64,000 nucleotides of DNA, from positions 5,104,001 through 5,168,000 of the forward strand of contig NC_085133.1 of the NCBI RefSeq assembly GCF_030269925.1, in the 5' to 3' direction. Position 1 is the first letter of the stretch; every line of letters begins with the position of its first letter. The notes under the pieces are model-generated. The model made no database searches. It was not told the DNA's origin and saw nothing but the letters and a program-made list of their open reading frames with translations. Below, piece by piece: positions 11,519 to 21,180 of the stretch. The translations under genes were made by a program, and so were the position numbers. This DNA is from Bombyx mori. Lineage: Eukaryota; Arthropoda; Insecta; Lepidoptera; Bombycidae.

Positions 11519-11773
11519 TTGTTGAAAATTAGCTGGTGTCAATCCACTTTGTCAGCATACTTACCAGCAACTAGAAGATGGTGCATATGGTGCTACAGTT
11601 TTAAAATTGATCCTAAGTCTGCAGATGTTGCCAAATTCTTTCTTCTTTTCCAAAAAGAAAATTTTGCCTATAAAACAATCCTTCTGCATCATAAAGCAGC
11701 ACTGTCGACTTTCTGTGGGCGAAATACATGTAGGACAGCAAACATTCTCAAGCTCTCTAATAAAAATTGCTAA
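11519..11773 (+). pseudogene. Tyrosine recombinase N-terminal (SAM-like) segment of the DIRS element
   Basis: The frame contains RRWCIWCYSFKIDPKSADVA, then FL..FQKENFAYKTILLHHKAALS. This W..WC, FL..L and TI..H.SAIS-like spacing is that of the core-binding domain of phage-type tyrosine recombinases. The catalytic R-H-R-Y part is not identifiable in 11774-12600, so the gene is broken. DIRS elements use such an enzyme instead of a DDE integrase. Confidence 0.5.
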
Positions 11774-12660
11774 TTGCTATTTTAAAAAAGCCATCGGAAT
11801 AGCTAAACAAAATTCAACTACTTATTACAATTTTACTAAGTGTAGTCCCATTCACATGAGATCCGAGAATAGTTCTAAACTGGTTTTCTTCAAACCCAGC
11901 CACCACATCACGCCTCAATGTAGCTTGAAGGACACCAACAACCATGTTGCTGGCTACGGGACGCAGAGTTAATGACCTTACTTTGCTCAACATTTCTAAA
12001 GACAGTTTCTTTGATAACAGAGAAAAACATCTTTCTGATACCAGTCTTTGGGTCTAAAATTGAAATCCATTTTCGTCAATAATCTGCATAAGTGCTTTCT
12101 AAACATGAAACTAAAGACATGCCCGGTAAGATTCGTAAGGACTTTTTTCTAACTATGTGTGTTGTCACAAAAGCGGCATCCCGTACTGTAATTGGAAACT
12201 GGTCTTCGTTCAACCTTACGAGGTAATGGCATCAACGCATCTCTAAGAAGTGATAGATCAGCAGTAGCCTCTGAGATGGATTGATAATGAACCAATGGAC
12301 GAAATACTTTCTAGAGGCAATTGCATCATCCAAACGTTTACAATAATTATTGCCGAATAATAGAGCTTCGTAAAGATCCTCAAGATTCTTTTTTTTTCAA
12401 CACATTTACTTCTACATGATGTATATACATCATTTATACAATTTATACATTTTCTTGTATATACAAGATAAAATGTTTATTACAAACTTATAAATATTTT
12501 TTAATTATTGAATTAACGTGGAAGTTAACAACTGTTTTTTCGATTTAATAATTATATAAATTATGAACATTATCATTGCGCTTCATAATTTTATTATGGC
12601 TTTACCTATTTCATCATAGCGTTGTGCTTAATAATTTCACCAGCAGATAACAAACACGTC

Positions 12661-12764
12661 TTCATAATACAATGCTGTATGTTTTCCAAAGGCACATCAA
12701 TATTACGGTTTTACATAACAATAAAACCGATATTATGTGCCGAGAAGGAAAACATACAGCATTG
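12661..12764. repeat. DIRS internal complementary region (terminal junction)
   Basis: Bases 12661-12704 are the reverse complement of the left terminus (6968-7011). Bases 12701-12764 are the reverse complement of the right terminus (21095-21158). The two overlap at AATA. The segment is thus a copy of the joined ends. It also forms an 18-bp perfect inverted repeat, CAATGCTGTATGTTTTCC with its complement. Confidence 0.8.
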
Positions 12765-13017
12765 CAGGAAGTTCTTCCTGGTGAAGACTATGAAGATCAA
12801 TTTTTTTTTTTTTTTTTTTTTTTCCTACCTATGCTGATAGCCTTGAGAGGCTACTTCAGCTTCACCCTAACGTTAGTAGGTGAGCTCGCGGGGCTCAACC
12901 GGAGAGTTGCTAACACTGACCCTAGCAAGAGCAGTGCTTCGCTGAATCTACCACCGGATCGGAAACGCGACCCACTGAGAAGATCCGGCGAGAAACTCAG
13001 TGGGCTGTGTCTATGGG

Positions 13018-15900
13018 TTAGTTCGCTCGTCGAGCCCTTCGTCGCAAGCGACGGGTTCGACGAGGACGGTGACCGGTGCTTGTGGTGCCTAAAAGCACCG
13101 TTAATGGATCAGGAGGATCCGTAATGACGTGCTTTGGGCGACGTCGACGGTTTACCATTCGGTCTACTGGGTCGGGTATGTAATTTCCAGCGGCTACGAT
13201 GAGAGGGTTCTCATGTCGTGCCGCCTTCTCAAAATGGCGCAGCGATGCCGACTGTAGATACTTACTAAAAGAGTCGAGCTCCAGGTCGTCGTGGAGATCC
13301 ACATTCCTAAGGAACCAAGGCGCTCCGACGGCTATCCTGCAGAATCGTGATTGAATAACCTGAAGGGATTTCAAGTTGGTGCGGGCTGCGTGAGCGAACA
13401 CTACGCTTGCATACGTCATGACGGGGCGTATACAAGTTTTGTAGAGAGTTACCTTATTACGGAGGGACAGTTTGCTTCGACTACAGAGCATTGGATAGAG
13501 TCGTCCTAGAATAAACGCGGCGCGGTCGCGTACCGTTTTTATATGGGGACGGAATGTCATCCCTCTGTCGAGGGTGACGCCTAGATATTTGACCTTCGAG
13601 ACCCACGGTATGGGCTGGCCAAAGAGAGTGATGGGACTAACGGCGGAGGTGTTTGCGCGCCTACTACGGAGTGGGATGCTCGAAGTGATGTTCGGAGGGC
13701 GACCCCTTTTGAAGAGCACCGCTGCGCTTTTCGTGGGGTTGATGTCTATTCGCCACTTCCGGAACCACTGTCCCATGGTGGCTACTGCGATCTGGAGTCG
13801 CCGATGAAGCAGCGACATCTTCCTACACGAGTAGTAGATAGCCGTGTCATCGGCGAAGAGCGCTAGATGGGTCTCCGGAGACCGGGGTATATCATTGATA
13901 TACAAACTAAATAATAACGGGGAGAGCGCGGAGCCTTGCGGGACTCCGGCGGTCAGTTGACGGGGACGAGAACGAGTTCCCTCTACTCGATATCGAAACG
14001 AACGGTTCGACAAGAAGTCTCGTATGATGAGCACGAGTCTGTCTGGCACTCCCATGTTGTACAGTTTATAAATTAAACCGTTGTGCCAGACTTTGTCGAA
14101 CGCCTTCGCGATGTCGAAGAAGAGGGCGCCGGTCGGGATTTGTTTACGTCTATTTAGTCCTATCAGAATGTGCTCCGTGAGGCGGTGCACTTGTTGTACG
14201 CACGAGTGTTTAGAGCGGAATCCGAACTGTTCGTCTATGAGAATTTTGTTCGCGGTAACAAAATCCCAGAGGCGTTTCCTAAGGAGCCGTTCGTAAATTT
14301 TTCCTATCGTCGAGAGGAGACTAATCGGACGGTAACTAGAAGTTTCGTTTGTCGGTTTGCCCGGCTTATGTATACCGATAACGTCCGCTTCTTTCCACAC
14401 CGCGGGAAAGATGCAGTGCGTCATAGCGGCATTTAAAATTGTAGCCAACATTGCTAGCAGTTGGACTGGCAAGAGTTTGAGCGCGCGGTTGTGGATGCCG
14501 TCGGAGCCGGGTGCCTTCCTAGGTTGTAGGTTGTGGATCGCGTCTCTAACTTCGTCAGTGGTAATGGGGGGTAACGCGTCCGAGGGCGGCAGGGAAGCTC
14601 TGCGCTCGACCTCCCTGTCGACTAACTCGGTGTGTTCGGGGTCCGCGTGTTGAGTGCTGGTGGTGCACTGCTCTTGCAGTGCATCGGCCAGCAGCTCAGC
14701 CTTGTCATCGTCATCGAATGCCGGTGGTTGGCCTGAAGGGCGTATGAGGGGAGGCATAGTAGCGGTAGTTTCGGATTTGAGAGTCCTAGCTAGTCGCCAG
14801 TATGCTTGGTGGGAGGGCGCGAGTTGTTCTAAATAACTATGCCAATTATCGTTACGCGCGTCGCTTAAGCGGGAGTGGACTTCGCGTTGTAGACGACGCA
14901 TCCGAATCCGGTTTGAATGCGTGGGAAGACGATCGTAGGCCCGGATTGCCGCGTTCCTAACTCTTAAGAGATTCCTAAGATCGGGGGACAGTCTGATGCG
15001 GTGGAAGCTGTCCTCCACATCGACTTCTTTAGAAGATCTAATGATCGCGGAAGATATGTGATCGGTAATGATGTTTATGGATTCGACGGTGTCCTCGGGG
15101 GATAGATTCGAATCCGGGCCGTAAGGGAGGATTGGCGGAGCGGTGTCGGCTAGGCACGTGCCCAGCTTATTCCAATCCACCATGGTCCTCGTAACAGTGA
15201 CTGGGTTGTGGGGGCGACCGAGCTGCATAACGACAGGTCGGTGGTCTGAGTCGAGCTCTGACATTGCTTCGATGGAACGCAAGCGCAGAGTTACGTTCCT
15301 AAGCAATGCCAGGTCTATAGTGCTCGGACGGAGCGCGATGTTATACGGATAACATGTTGGAGTTGGGGGACCGACTATTTCAAAGGTGAGGTCGTCTATA
15401 AACGCGTCGAGACGCCTACCGTTAACGTTAGTACGATGGCAGTTCCACCTAGTGTGGTGGCAATTTAAATCGCCTGCCAGGATGACGGAGTCTCCCATGC
15501 CGAACAGTGACTCGATGTCACTGCTCAGAAGGGGCTTGTCCGGGGGGAGATAAACGGATGCGATGACGATCGGCTGGTGTCCCGTCAGCGAGATACGGCA
15601 CACTGACGCCTCGATATGTGAGAGCGAGGGAGTATCGAGAGGGACAACGTGCAGGGCCCGCCTATAGTAAATGGCAGTCCCGCCTTTGGAGGCGGTGAGT
15701 CTGTCATTCCTAACCATGACGTAATTCGCGACTTTCGGGTCGCGACGCGAGGGCTTCAGACAGGTTTCCTGCACTAATAGAATATCTACAAGATTATCGC
15801 GGAGGAATTCGAAAATTTGATCGCGTTGCCGCGCGAGTCCGTTAGCATTGTAGAATGCTAACGTAAGGGAATACGGTTTTTCTCTACCTTTTTGCGCCAT
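13018..15900 (-). CDS. LINE ORF2: endonuclease and reverse transcriptase, 960 residues, uninterrupted
   Basis: The frame starts MAQKGREKPYSLTLAFYNAN, a typical APE-type endonuclease start, followed by LVQETCLKP, AGDLNCHHTRWN and SDHRPVV (metal and catalytic boxes). The RT follows with GFRSKHSC, FFDIAKAFDKVWH, GVPQGSALSPLLFSLYINDI and the catalytic FADD box. The C-terminus has the YLGVTLD and TYASVVFAHAA helices and a basic Arg tail. Together this is the EN-RT of a Jockey-clade LINE used in target-primed reverse transcription. There are no stops or frameshifts, so the copy may be young. The missing start of ORF1 and the promoter should make it immobile on its own. Confidence 0.85.
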   Translation of the reverse strand: MAQKGREKPYSLTLAFYNANGLARQRDQIFEFLRDNLVDILLVQETCLKPSRRDPKVANYVMVRNDRLTASKGGTAIYYRRALHVVPLDTPSLSHIEASVCRISLTGHQPIVIASVYLPPDKPLLSSDIESLFGMGDSVILAGDLNCHHTRWNCHRTNVNGRRLDAFIDDLTFEIVGPPTPTCYPYNIALRPSTIDLALLRNVTLRLRSIEAMSELDSDHRPVVMQLGRPHNPVTVTRTMVDWNKLGTCLADTAPPILPYGPDSNLSPEDTVESINIITDHISSAIIRSSKEVDVEDSFHRIRLSPDLRNLLRVRNAAIRAYDRLPTHSNRIRMRRLQREVHSRLSDARNDNWHSYLEQLAPSHQAYWRLARTLKSETTATMPPLIRPSGQPPAFDDDDKAELLADALQEQCTTSTQHADPEHTELVDREVERRASLPPSDALPPITTDEVRDAIHNLQPRKAPGSDGIHNRALKLLPVQLLAMLATILNAAMTHCIFPAVWKEADVIGIHKPGKPTNETSSYRPISLLSTIGKIYERLLRKRLWDFVTANKILIDEQFGFRSKHSCVQQVHRLTEHILIGLNRRKQIPTGALFFDIAKAFDKVWHNGLIYKLYNMGVPDRLVLIIRDFLSNRSFRYRVEGTRSRPRQLTAGVPQGSALSPLLFSLYINDIPRSPETHLALFADDTAIYYSCRKMSLLHRRLQIAVATMGQWFRKWRIDINPTKSAAVLFKRGRPPNITSSIPLRSRRANTSAVSPITLFGQPIPWVSKVKYLGVTLDRGMTFRPHIKTVRDRAAFILGRLYPMLCSRSKLSLRNKVTLYKTCIRPVMTYASVVFAHAARTNLKSLQVIQSRFCRIAVGAPWFLRNVDLHDDLELDSFSKYLQSASLRHFEKAARHENPLIVAAGNYIPDPVDRMVNRRRRPKHVITDPPDPLTVLLGTTSTGHRPRRTRRLRRRARRAN

Positions 15901-15918
15901 TGGTTACCGGTAGAGATT

Positions 15919-16704
15919 TTATAACGTACGCGACACGGACTCGTAAACGTCCATGTGATCGAAAGCGGCCGCGAGCCGCTGTTCGGGGGTTACCGACCTA
16001 CGGATAGCGTCAGCGAACGATCGCAGACGGTCGAAGTTGACCGCGGTGACGAAGTCACGCACGAGCGCGAAGTCGTTGGCGGCAGAGGGTTGCGGGGGAC
16101 GGAACGCGGGCGCGGGGCGAGGTGCGAGCAGGGGCTGGGGCGCGGGGCGTGTCACGAGCGGGGGCGGGGGTGCGGTTTCCGTTCCCGCCTTCGTATACGG
16201 CAGCGGTTTTTTCCACGCCGACACCGTGGGAACTGCAGCCGGCACGAAGGCGGGTTTCGGCACTGAAGGCGCCGAAGTCTTTGGGCCGACGGTTCGGGGG
16301 GCTGGGTGGGTCGGACGTTTTCGCGGAGCCCTAGGACATCCACGGTAGTTCGCGGGGTGCCCTTGCTTAAGGCATAGGACACAGCTTGGAGGTTCTGTCG
16401 CGGTTTCCCTAACACGCGAGCAATCTAGTGTGGCGTGGTCGCCGAGGCACTTTACGCAGCGGGGGCGCGCGTGGCAATTACGAGCCGAGTGGCCGTAAAG
16501 CTGACATCTGTAGCACTGCCCGGGAGTGCCACGCTTATGGGGGGCTTCGATCGAGATCCCGGATAGGCCGCAAATTGTCGTGAGACATGCGATCTTCTTT
16601 TTGGCCTCCGGGGTGGGTTCTAACGCCACGAGTATCATATTATAGGGCTGTTTGCCCCGCCCGCTGTGCATCCGGTGCACACTAACTATCGGGAGGGCCT
16701 GAGC
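15919..16704 (-). CDS. LINE ORF1 (gag-like, zinc-knuckle) C-terminal part
   Basis: The open frame continues to the truncation point at 16704. It shows CYRCQLYGHSARNC and CVKCLGDHATLDC, CCHC zinc knuckles typical of Jockey-clade gag, plus a third degenerate Cys motif (CVLCLKQGHPANYRGC). A long Pro/Ala-rich linker and a C-terminal helix follow. Such proteins bind the element RNA. The N-terminal part is missing, so the copy cannot make a whole ORF1 product. ORF1 stops about 18 bases before the ORF2 ATG. Confidence 0.75.
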   Translation of the reverse strand, partial: AQALPIVSVHRMHSGRGKQPYNMILVALEPTPEAKKKIACLTTICGLSGISIEAPHKRGTPGQCYRCQLYGHSARNCHARPRCVKCLGDHATLDCSRVRETATEPPSCVLCLKQGHPANYRGCPRAPRKRPTHPAPRTVGPKTSAPSVPKPAFVPAAVPTVSAWKKPLPYTKAGTETAPPPPLVTRPAPQPLLAPRPAPAFRPPQPSAANDFALVRDFVTAVNFDRLRSFADAIRRSVTPEQRLAAAFDHMDVYESVSRTL

Positions 16705-18198
16705 GGTCGACCAAAAGGAAGTCGTCTAGGTAGACTAGCACTCGAGTTCCTTTTGCACGCAAGGTCTCTGCGACCCAGCATGTTATGGAAGCAAAAAAGG
16801 TTAATCCAAAAGCTTCACAGCTTCTGCAGCCTGAAGTTTCAACTTGGATTTGTCTTGGTCGACCAAAAAGGAAGTCGTCTAGTAGACACTAGCACTCGAG
16901 TTCCCTTTGCACGCAAGGTCTCTGCGACCCGCATGTTATAGAAGCAAAAAGGTGTGGCTCTGAAGCCAGACCGAAGGGTAGGCATGTCATTTCATACTAA
17001 CTCATAAGAAGGTACCGATTCCTTCCTGGAGGTACTGATACTGGTACCTTGGTACTGATCCTCAAGAAGTATCGACGAAATTTTGCGACTGATACTAGAA
17101 AAATATTCCTGAGAAATGTTCAATTCTATCATCCAGTCCCCTGGGTGGAGAAAGTTTGGTACCTAGGTGTCCGAAAACAGTTAGGTGTTTTATCTTTACG
17201 ACCTTGTTCAACTCTCGAAGATTCAAAATTGGACGCATTGATCCGTCGCTTTTCTTCCGCAGAAAAAAGGTAGTTTGTTTTTTTTTTTTTTTTTTTTTTA
17301 CGTTATTTGGTAACCATACATGGTTTACAAATTATTACAATTTTGGTGGCACTCAGTGCCTCCCGTCGGTGTCTTCAATTGCCCCCCTCTGGATTGTGCC
17401 AGATGTTACAGACTATGATTGTTTATAATGTTTGGCTTACCTTTTGTACGAGATCGTGACAAATAGGATTGTAGCCCTCCGAGGGACTGAATAGATTTCA
17501 ATTTACTATTATCAAACAAAAATTCCTCAATGAGTGGTGCGTTGGCAACAGGATACTTTGTTAGAGACCACGGAAATTAAACTTTGACGTGTTATTTCTA
17601 TACATACGGCCCTTTTTTCCGTATACAATTTAAAACGCTTTTTACGGGTAACTTGTACGACGGAGACGATTTGTCAAAGTTTTCAGTAATTATGTTACAA
17701 AGATTATTAGTTTAAATCTGTTGTGTTTTTGTCAAAATTTCCGTATTGACGAGATCAATTTGTTTACAACATTTTTCGCTACATTCAATTGTTACACACA
17801 GTTGATGCATTATTAGATTTACAACGTCACTGACCTGGTGGGATAACGAGCCGATTCGAAGGTCGACCGTTACCTTTGAATCCCGTCGTTTCTTACGCAG
17901 AGACTCCTTTTGTTCTTTTTCGCTTGACGAGCTGTTCGAACGCGAGGCGTCTCCATCGCGTCTCGCCTGGACATCTTCCCTCTCGGAAATTATGGAGCTT
18001 GACTCAACATCACCTCCAACAGATGACGCGTGATTCATGGCGTCCGATGATAGGATAGGTAAATAATACTCGTAATGATTGCAAAATAACACTCATAGAA
18101 ACACAAAATAAATATTTTTTGCAATTAATAAGAAGTCGAATAAATATTTGTGGACTTGCGACTTCACAGTACGAAAGTACACAACGCTATGAAGATCA
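16705..18198 (-). repeat. DIRS right inverted arm
   Basis: Reverse complement of 8335-9826 with very few differences over 1.49 kb. It carries the second copy of the gag-like ORF and the RT start. The inner boundary GGTCGACC abuts the middle LINE. Confidence 0.85.
17712..18092 (-). CDS. DIRS gag-like ORF (right copy)
   Basis: The 126-residue product is identical to that of 8441-8821. The same internal Met is the likelier start. No domain is recognised. Its identity with the left copy shows that the inverted arms have not diverged at the protein level. Confidence 0.5.
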   Translation of the reverse strand: MLFCNHYEYYLPILSSDAMNHASSVGGDVESSSIISEREDVQARRDGDASRSNSSSSEKEQKESLRKKRRDSKVTVDLRIGSLSHQVSDVVNLIMHQLCVTIECSEKCCKQIDLVNTEILTKTQQI

Positions 18199-18199
18199 A

Positions 18200-20960
18200 T
18201 TTTTTTTTTTTTTTTTTTTTTTCCCTACCTATGCTGATAGCCTTGAGAGGCTATTTCAGCTTCACCCTAACGTTAGTAGGTGAGCTCGCGGGGCTCAACC
18301 GGAGAGTTGCTAACACTGACCCTAGCAAGAGCAGTGCTTCGCAGAATCTACCACCGGATCGGAAACGCGACCCACTGAGAAGATCCGGCGAGAAACTCAG
18401 TGGGCTGTGTCTATGGGTTAGTTCGCTCGTCGAGCCCTTCGTCGCAAGCGACGGGTTCGACGAGGACGGTGACCGGTGCTTGTGGTGCCTAAAAGCACCG
18501 TTAATGGATCAGGAGGATCCGTAATGACGTGCTTTGGGCGACGTCGACGGTTTACCATTCGGTCTACTGGGTCGGGTATGTAATTTCCAGCGGCTACGAT
18601 GAGAGGGTTCTCATGTCGTGCCGCCTTCTCAAAATGGCGCAGCGATGCCGACTGTAGATACTTACTAAAAGAGTCGAGCTCCAGGTCGTCGTGGAGATCC
18701 ACATTCCTAAGGAACCAAGGCGCTCCGACGGCTATCCTGCAGAATCGTGATTGAATAACCTGAAGGGATTTCAAGTTGGTGCGGGCTGCGTGAGCGAACA
18801 CTACGCTTGCATACGTCACGACGGGGCGTATACAAGTTTTGTAGAGAGTTACCTTATTACGGAGGGACAGTTTGCTTCGACTACAAAGCATTGGATAGAG
18901 TCGTCCTAGAATAAACGCGGCGCGGTCGCGTACCGTTTTTATATGGGGACGGAATGTCATCCCTCTGTCGAGGGTGACGCCTAGATATTTGACCTTCGAG
19001 ACCCACGGAATGGGCTGGCCAAAGAGAGTGATGGGACTAACGGCGGAGGTGTTGGCGCGCCTACTACGGAGTGGGATGCTCGAAGTGATGTTCGGAGGGC
19101 GACCCCTTTTGAAGAGCACCGCTGCGCTTTTCGTGGGGTTGATGTCTATTCGCCACTTCCGGAACCACTGTCCCAGGGTGGCTACTGCGATCTGGAGTCG
19201 CCGATGAAGCAGCGACATCTTCCTACACGAGTAGTAGATAGCCGTGTCATCGGCGAAGAGCGCTAGATGGGTCTCCGGAGACCGGGGTATATCATTGATA
19301 TACAAACTAAATAATAACGGGGAGAGCGCGGAGCCTTGCGGGACTCCGGCGGTCAGTTGACGGGGACGAGAACGAGTTCCCTCTACTCGATATCGAAACG
19401 AACGGTTCGACAAGAAGTCTCGTATGATGAGCACGAGTCTGTCTGGCACTCCCATGTTGTACAGTTTGTAAATTAAACCGTTGTGCCAGACTTTGTCGAA
19501 CGCCTTCGCGATGTCGAAGAAGAGGGCGCCGGTCGGGATTTGTTTACGCCTATTTAGCCCTATCAGAATGTGCTCCGTGAGGCGGTGCACTTGTTGTACG
19601 CACGAGTGTTTTGAGCGGAATCCGAACTGTTCGTCTATGAGTATTTTGTTCGCGGTAACAAAATCCCAGAGGCGTTTTCTAAGGAGACGTTCGTAAATTT
19701 TTCCTATCGTCGAGAGGAGACTAATCGGACGGTAACTAGAAGTTTCGTTTCTCGGTTTGCCCGGCTTATGTATACCGATAACGTCCGCTTCTTTCCACAC
19801 CGCGGGAAAGATGCAGTGCGTCATAGCGGCATTTAAAATTGTAGCCAACATTGCTATCAGTTGGACTGGCAAGAGTTTAAGCGCGCGGTTGTGGATGCCG
19901 TCGGAGCCGGGTGCCTTCCTAGGTTGTAGGTTGTGGATCGCGTCTCTAACTTCGTCAGTGGTAATGGGGGGTAACGCGTCCGAGGGCGGCAGGGAAGCTC
20001 TGCGCTCGACCTCCCTGTCGACTAACTCGGTGTGTTCGGGGTCCGCGTGTTGAGTGCTGGTGGTGCACTGCTCTTGCAGTGCATCGGCCAGCAGCTCAGC
20101 CTTGTCATCGTCATCGAATGCCGGTGGTTGGCCTGAAGGGCGTACGAGGGGAGGCATAGTAGCGGTAGTTTCGGATTTGAGAGTCCTAGCTAGTCGCCAG
20201 TATGCTTGGTGGGAGGGCGCGAGTTGTTCTAAATAACTATGCCAATTATCGTTACGCGCGTCGCTTAAGCGGGAGTGGACTTCGCGTTGTAGACGACGCA
20301 TCTGAATCCGGTTTGAAGGCGTGGGAAGACGATCGTAGGCCCGGATTGCCGCGTTCCTAACTCTTAAGAGATTCCTAAGATCGGGGGACAGTCTGATGCG
20401 GTGGAAGCTGTCCTCCACATCGACTTCTTTTGAGGATCTAATGATCGCGGAAGATATGTGATCGGTAATGATGTTTATGGATTCGACGGTGTCCTCGGGG
20501 GATAGATTCGAATCCGGGCCGTAAGGGAGGATTGGCGGAGCGGTGTCGGCTAGGCACGTGCCCAGCTTATTCCAATCCACCATGGTCCTCGTAACAGTGA
20601 CTGGGTTGTGGGGGCGACCGAGCTGCATAACGACAGGTCGGTGGTCTGAGTCGAGCTCTGACCTTGCTTCGATGGAACGCAAGCGCAGAGTTACGTTCCT
20701 AAGCAATGCCAGGTCTATAGTGCTCGGACGGAGCGCGATGTTATACGGATAACATGTTGGAGTTGGGGGACCGACTATTTCAAAGGTGAGGTCGTCTATA
20801 AACGCGTCGAGACGCCTACCGTTAACGTTTGTACGATGGCAGTTCCACCTAGTGTGGTGGCAATTTAAATCGCCTGCCAGGATGACAGAGTCTCCCATGC
20901 CGAACAGTGACTCGATGTCACTGCTCAGAAGGGGCTTGTCCGGGGGGAGATAAACGGATG
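18200..20960 (-). mobile_element. Jockey-like LINE, 5'-truncated (right copy)
   Basis: The tail is at 18222-18200 and the 5' truncation at 20960, inside the endonuclease. It is flanked by GAAGATCAA on both sides (18191-18199 and 20961-20969), a 9-bp target duplication. The ORF2 remainder (20898-18418) is open for 826 residues and differs from the middle copy at only a few residues. It has the same 3' UTR type as the middle copy. Confidence 0.85.
18418..20898 (-). CDS. LINE ORF2, N-terminally truncated, otherwise open
   Basis: This 826-residue frame starts inside the endonuclease (GDSVILAGDLNCHH) and contains the complete RT, including FADD and GVPQGSALSP. Substitutions against the middle copy are scattered single residues. 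The endonuclease N-terminus with its first metal-binding residues is gone, so endonuclease activity is not expected. Confidence 0.8.
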   Translation of the reverse strand: MGDSVILAGDLNCHHTRWNCHRTNVNGRRLDAFIDDLTFEIVGPPTPTCYPYNIALRPSTIDLALLRNVTLRLRSIEARSELDSDHRPVVMQLGRPHNPVTVTRTMVDWNKLGTCLADTAPPILPYGPDSNLSPEDTVESINIITDHISSAIIRSSKEVDVEDSFHRIRLSPDLRNLLRVRNAAIRAYDRLPTPSNRIQMRRLQREVHSRLSDARNDNWHSYLEQLAPSHQAYWRLARTLKSETTATMPPLVRPSGQPPAFDDDDKAELLADALQEQCTTSTQHADPEHTELVDREVERRASLPPSDALPPITTDEVRDAIHNLQPRKAPGSDGIHNRALKLLPVQLIAMLATILNAAMTHCIFPAVWKEADVIGIHKPGKPRNETSSYRPISLLSTIGKIYERLLRKRLWDFVTANKILIDEQFGFRSKHSCVQQVHRLTEHILIGLNRRKQIPTGALFFDIAKAFDKVWHNGLIYKLYNMGVPDRLVLIIRDFLSNRSFRYRVEGTRSRPRQLTAGVPQGSALSPLLFSLYINDIPRSPETHLALFADDTAIYYSCRKMSLLHRRLQIAVATLGQWFRKWRIDINPTKSAAVLFKRGRPPNITSSIPLRSRRANTSAVSPITLFGQPIPWVSKVKYLGVTLDRGMTFRPHIKTVRDRAAFILGRLYPMLCSRSKLSLRNKVTLYKTCIRPVVTYASVVFAHAARTNLKSLQVIQSRFCRIAVGAPWFLRNVDLHDDLELDSFSKYLQSASLRHFEKAARHENPLIVAAGNYIPDPVDRMVNRRRRPKHVITDPPDPLTVLLGTTSTGHRPRRTRRLRRRARRAN

Positions 20961-21158
20961 GAAGATCAAAGATGGCTGCGCTCCCTTTATACTTGCTGGC
21001 AGCACCTAGCGGCTAAAGATGGAACTAAATTGACGGTCTATGGTTGGACATAGACAAGGAATCTAAGCTAAGTACACACTGCTTCTTCATAATACAATGC
21101 TGTATGTTTTCCTTCTCGGCACATAATATCGGTTTTATTGTTATGTAAAACCGTAATA
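20961..21158 (-). repeat. DIRS right inverted terminal repeat, outer part
   Basis: Reverse complement of 6985-7140, followed by an end-specific extension of about 47 bases (TTCTCGGCACATAATATCGG onward) not present at the left end. This extension appears in the internal complementary region. Confidence 0.7.
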
Positions 21159-21180
21159 CTATTGTTCTACCGGCACTCTG

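Larger units (their letters stand above)
12801..16704 (-). mobile_element. Jockey-like LINE, near full-length (middle copy)
   Basis: On the minus strand it runs from within ORF1 (16704) through an intact ORF2 (15900-13018), a 3' UTR and a 23-base A tail (12823-12801). The 3' flank is CTATGAAGATCAA (12788-12800), the same 13 bases as next to the other two LINEs of the composite. The 5' end joins GGTCGACC of the DIRS right arm with no target duplication, so that junction is probably a recombination point. It shares about 2.75 kb with 18200-20960 with only scattered differences. Confidence 0.85.
6968..21158. mobile_element. DIRS-type tyrosine-recombinase retroelement, decayed and interrupted by LINEs
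   Basis: The left terminus (from 6968) and right terminus (to 21158) carry inverted repeats (GGAAAACATACAGCATTG inward) with different outer extensions. A segment at 12661-12764 is the exact reverse complement of the right extension joined to the left extension, which is the internal complementary region that defines DIRS elements. Between them, decayed frames encode a gag-like ORF (8441), RT (9276, 9781), an RNase H-type tail (11101) and the N-terminal part of a tyrosine recombinase (11519). There is no convincing target duplication, as expected for YR integration. Three Jockey-like LINEs interrupt it (7141-8334, 12801-16704, 18200-20960). The right third is an inverted copy of the left arm. 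Confidence 0.75.
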
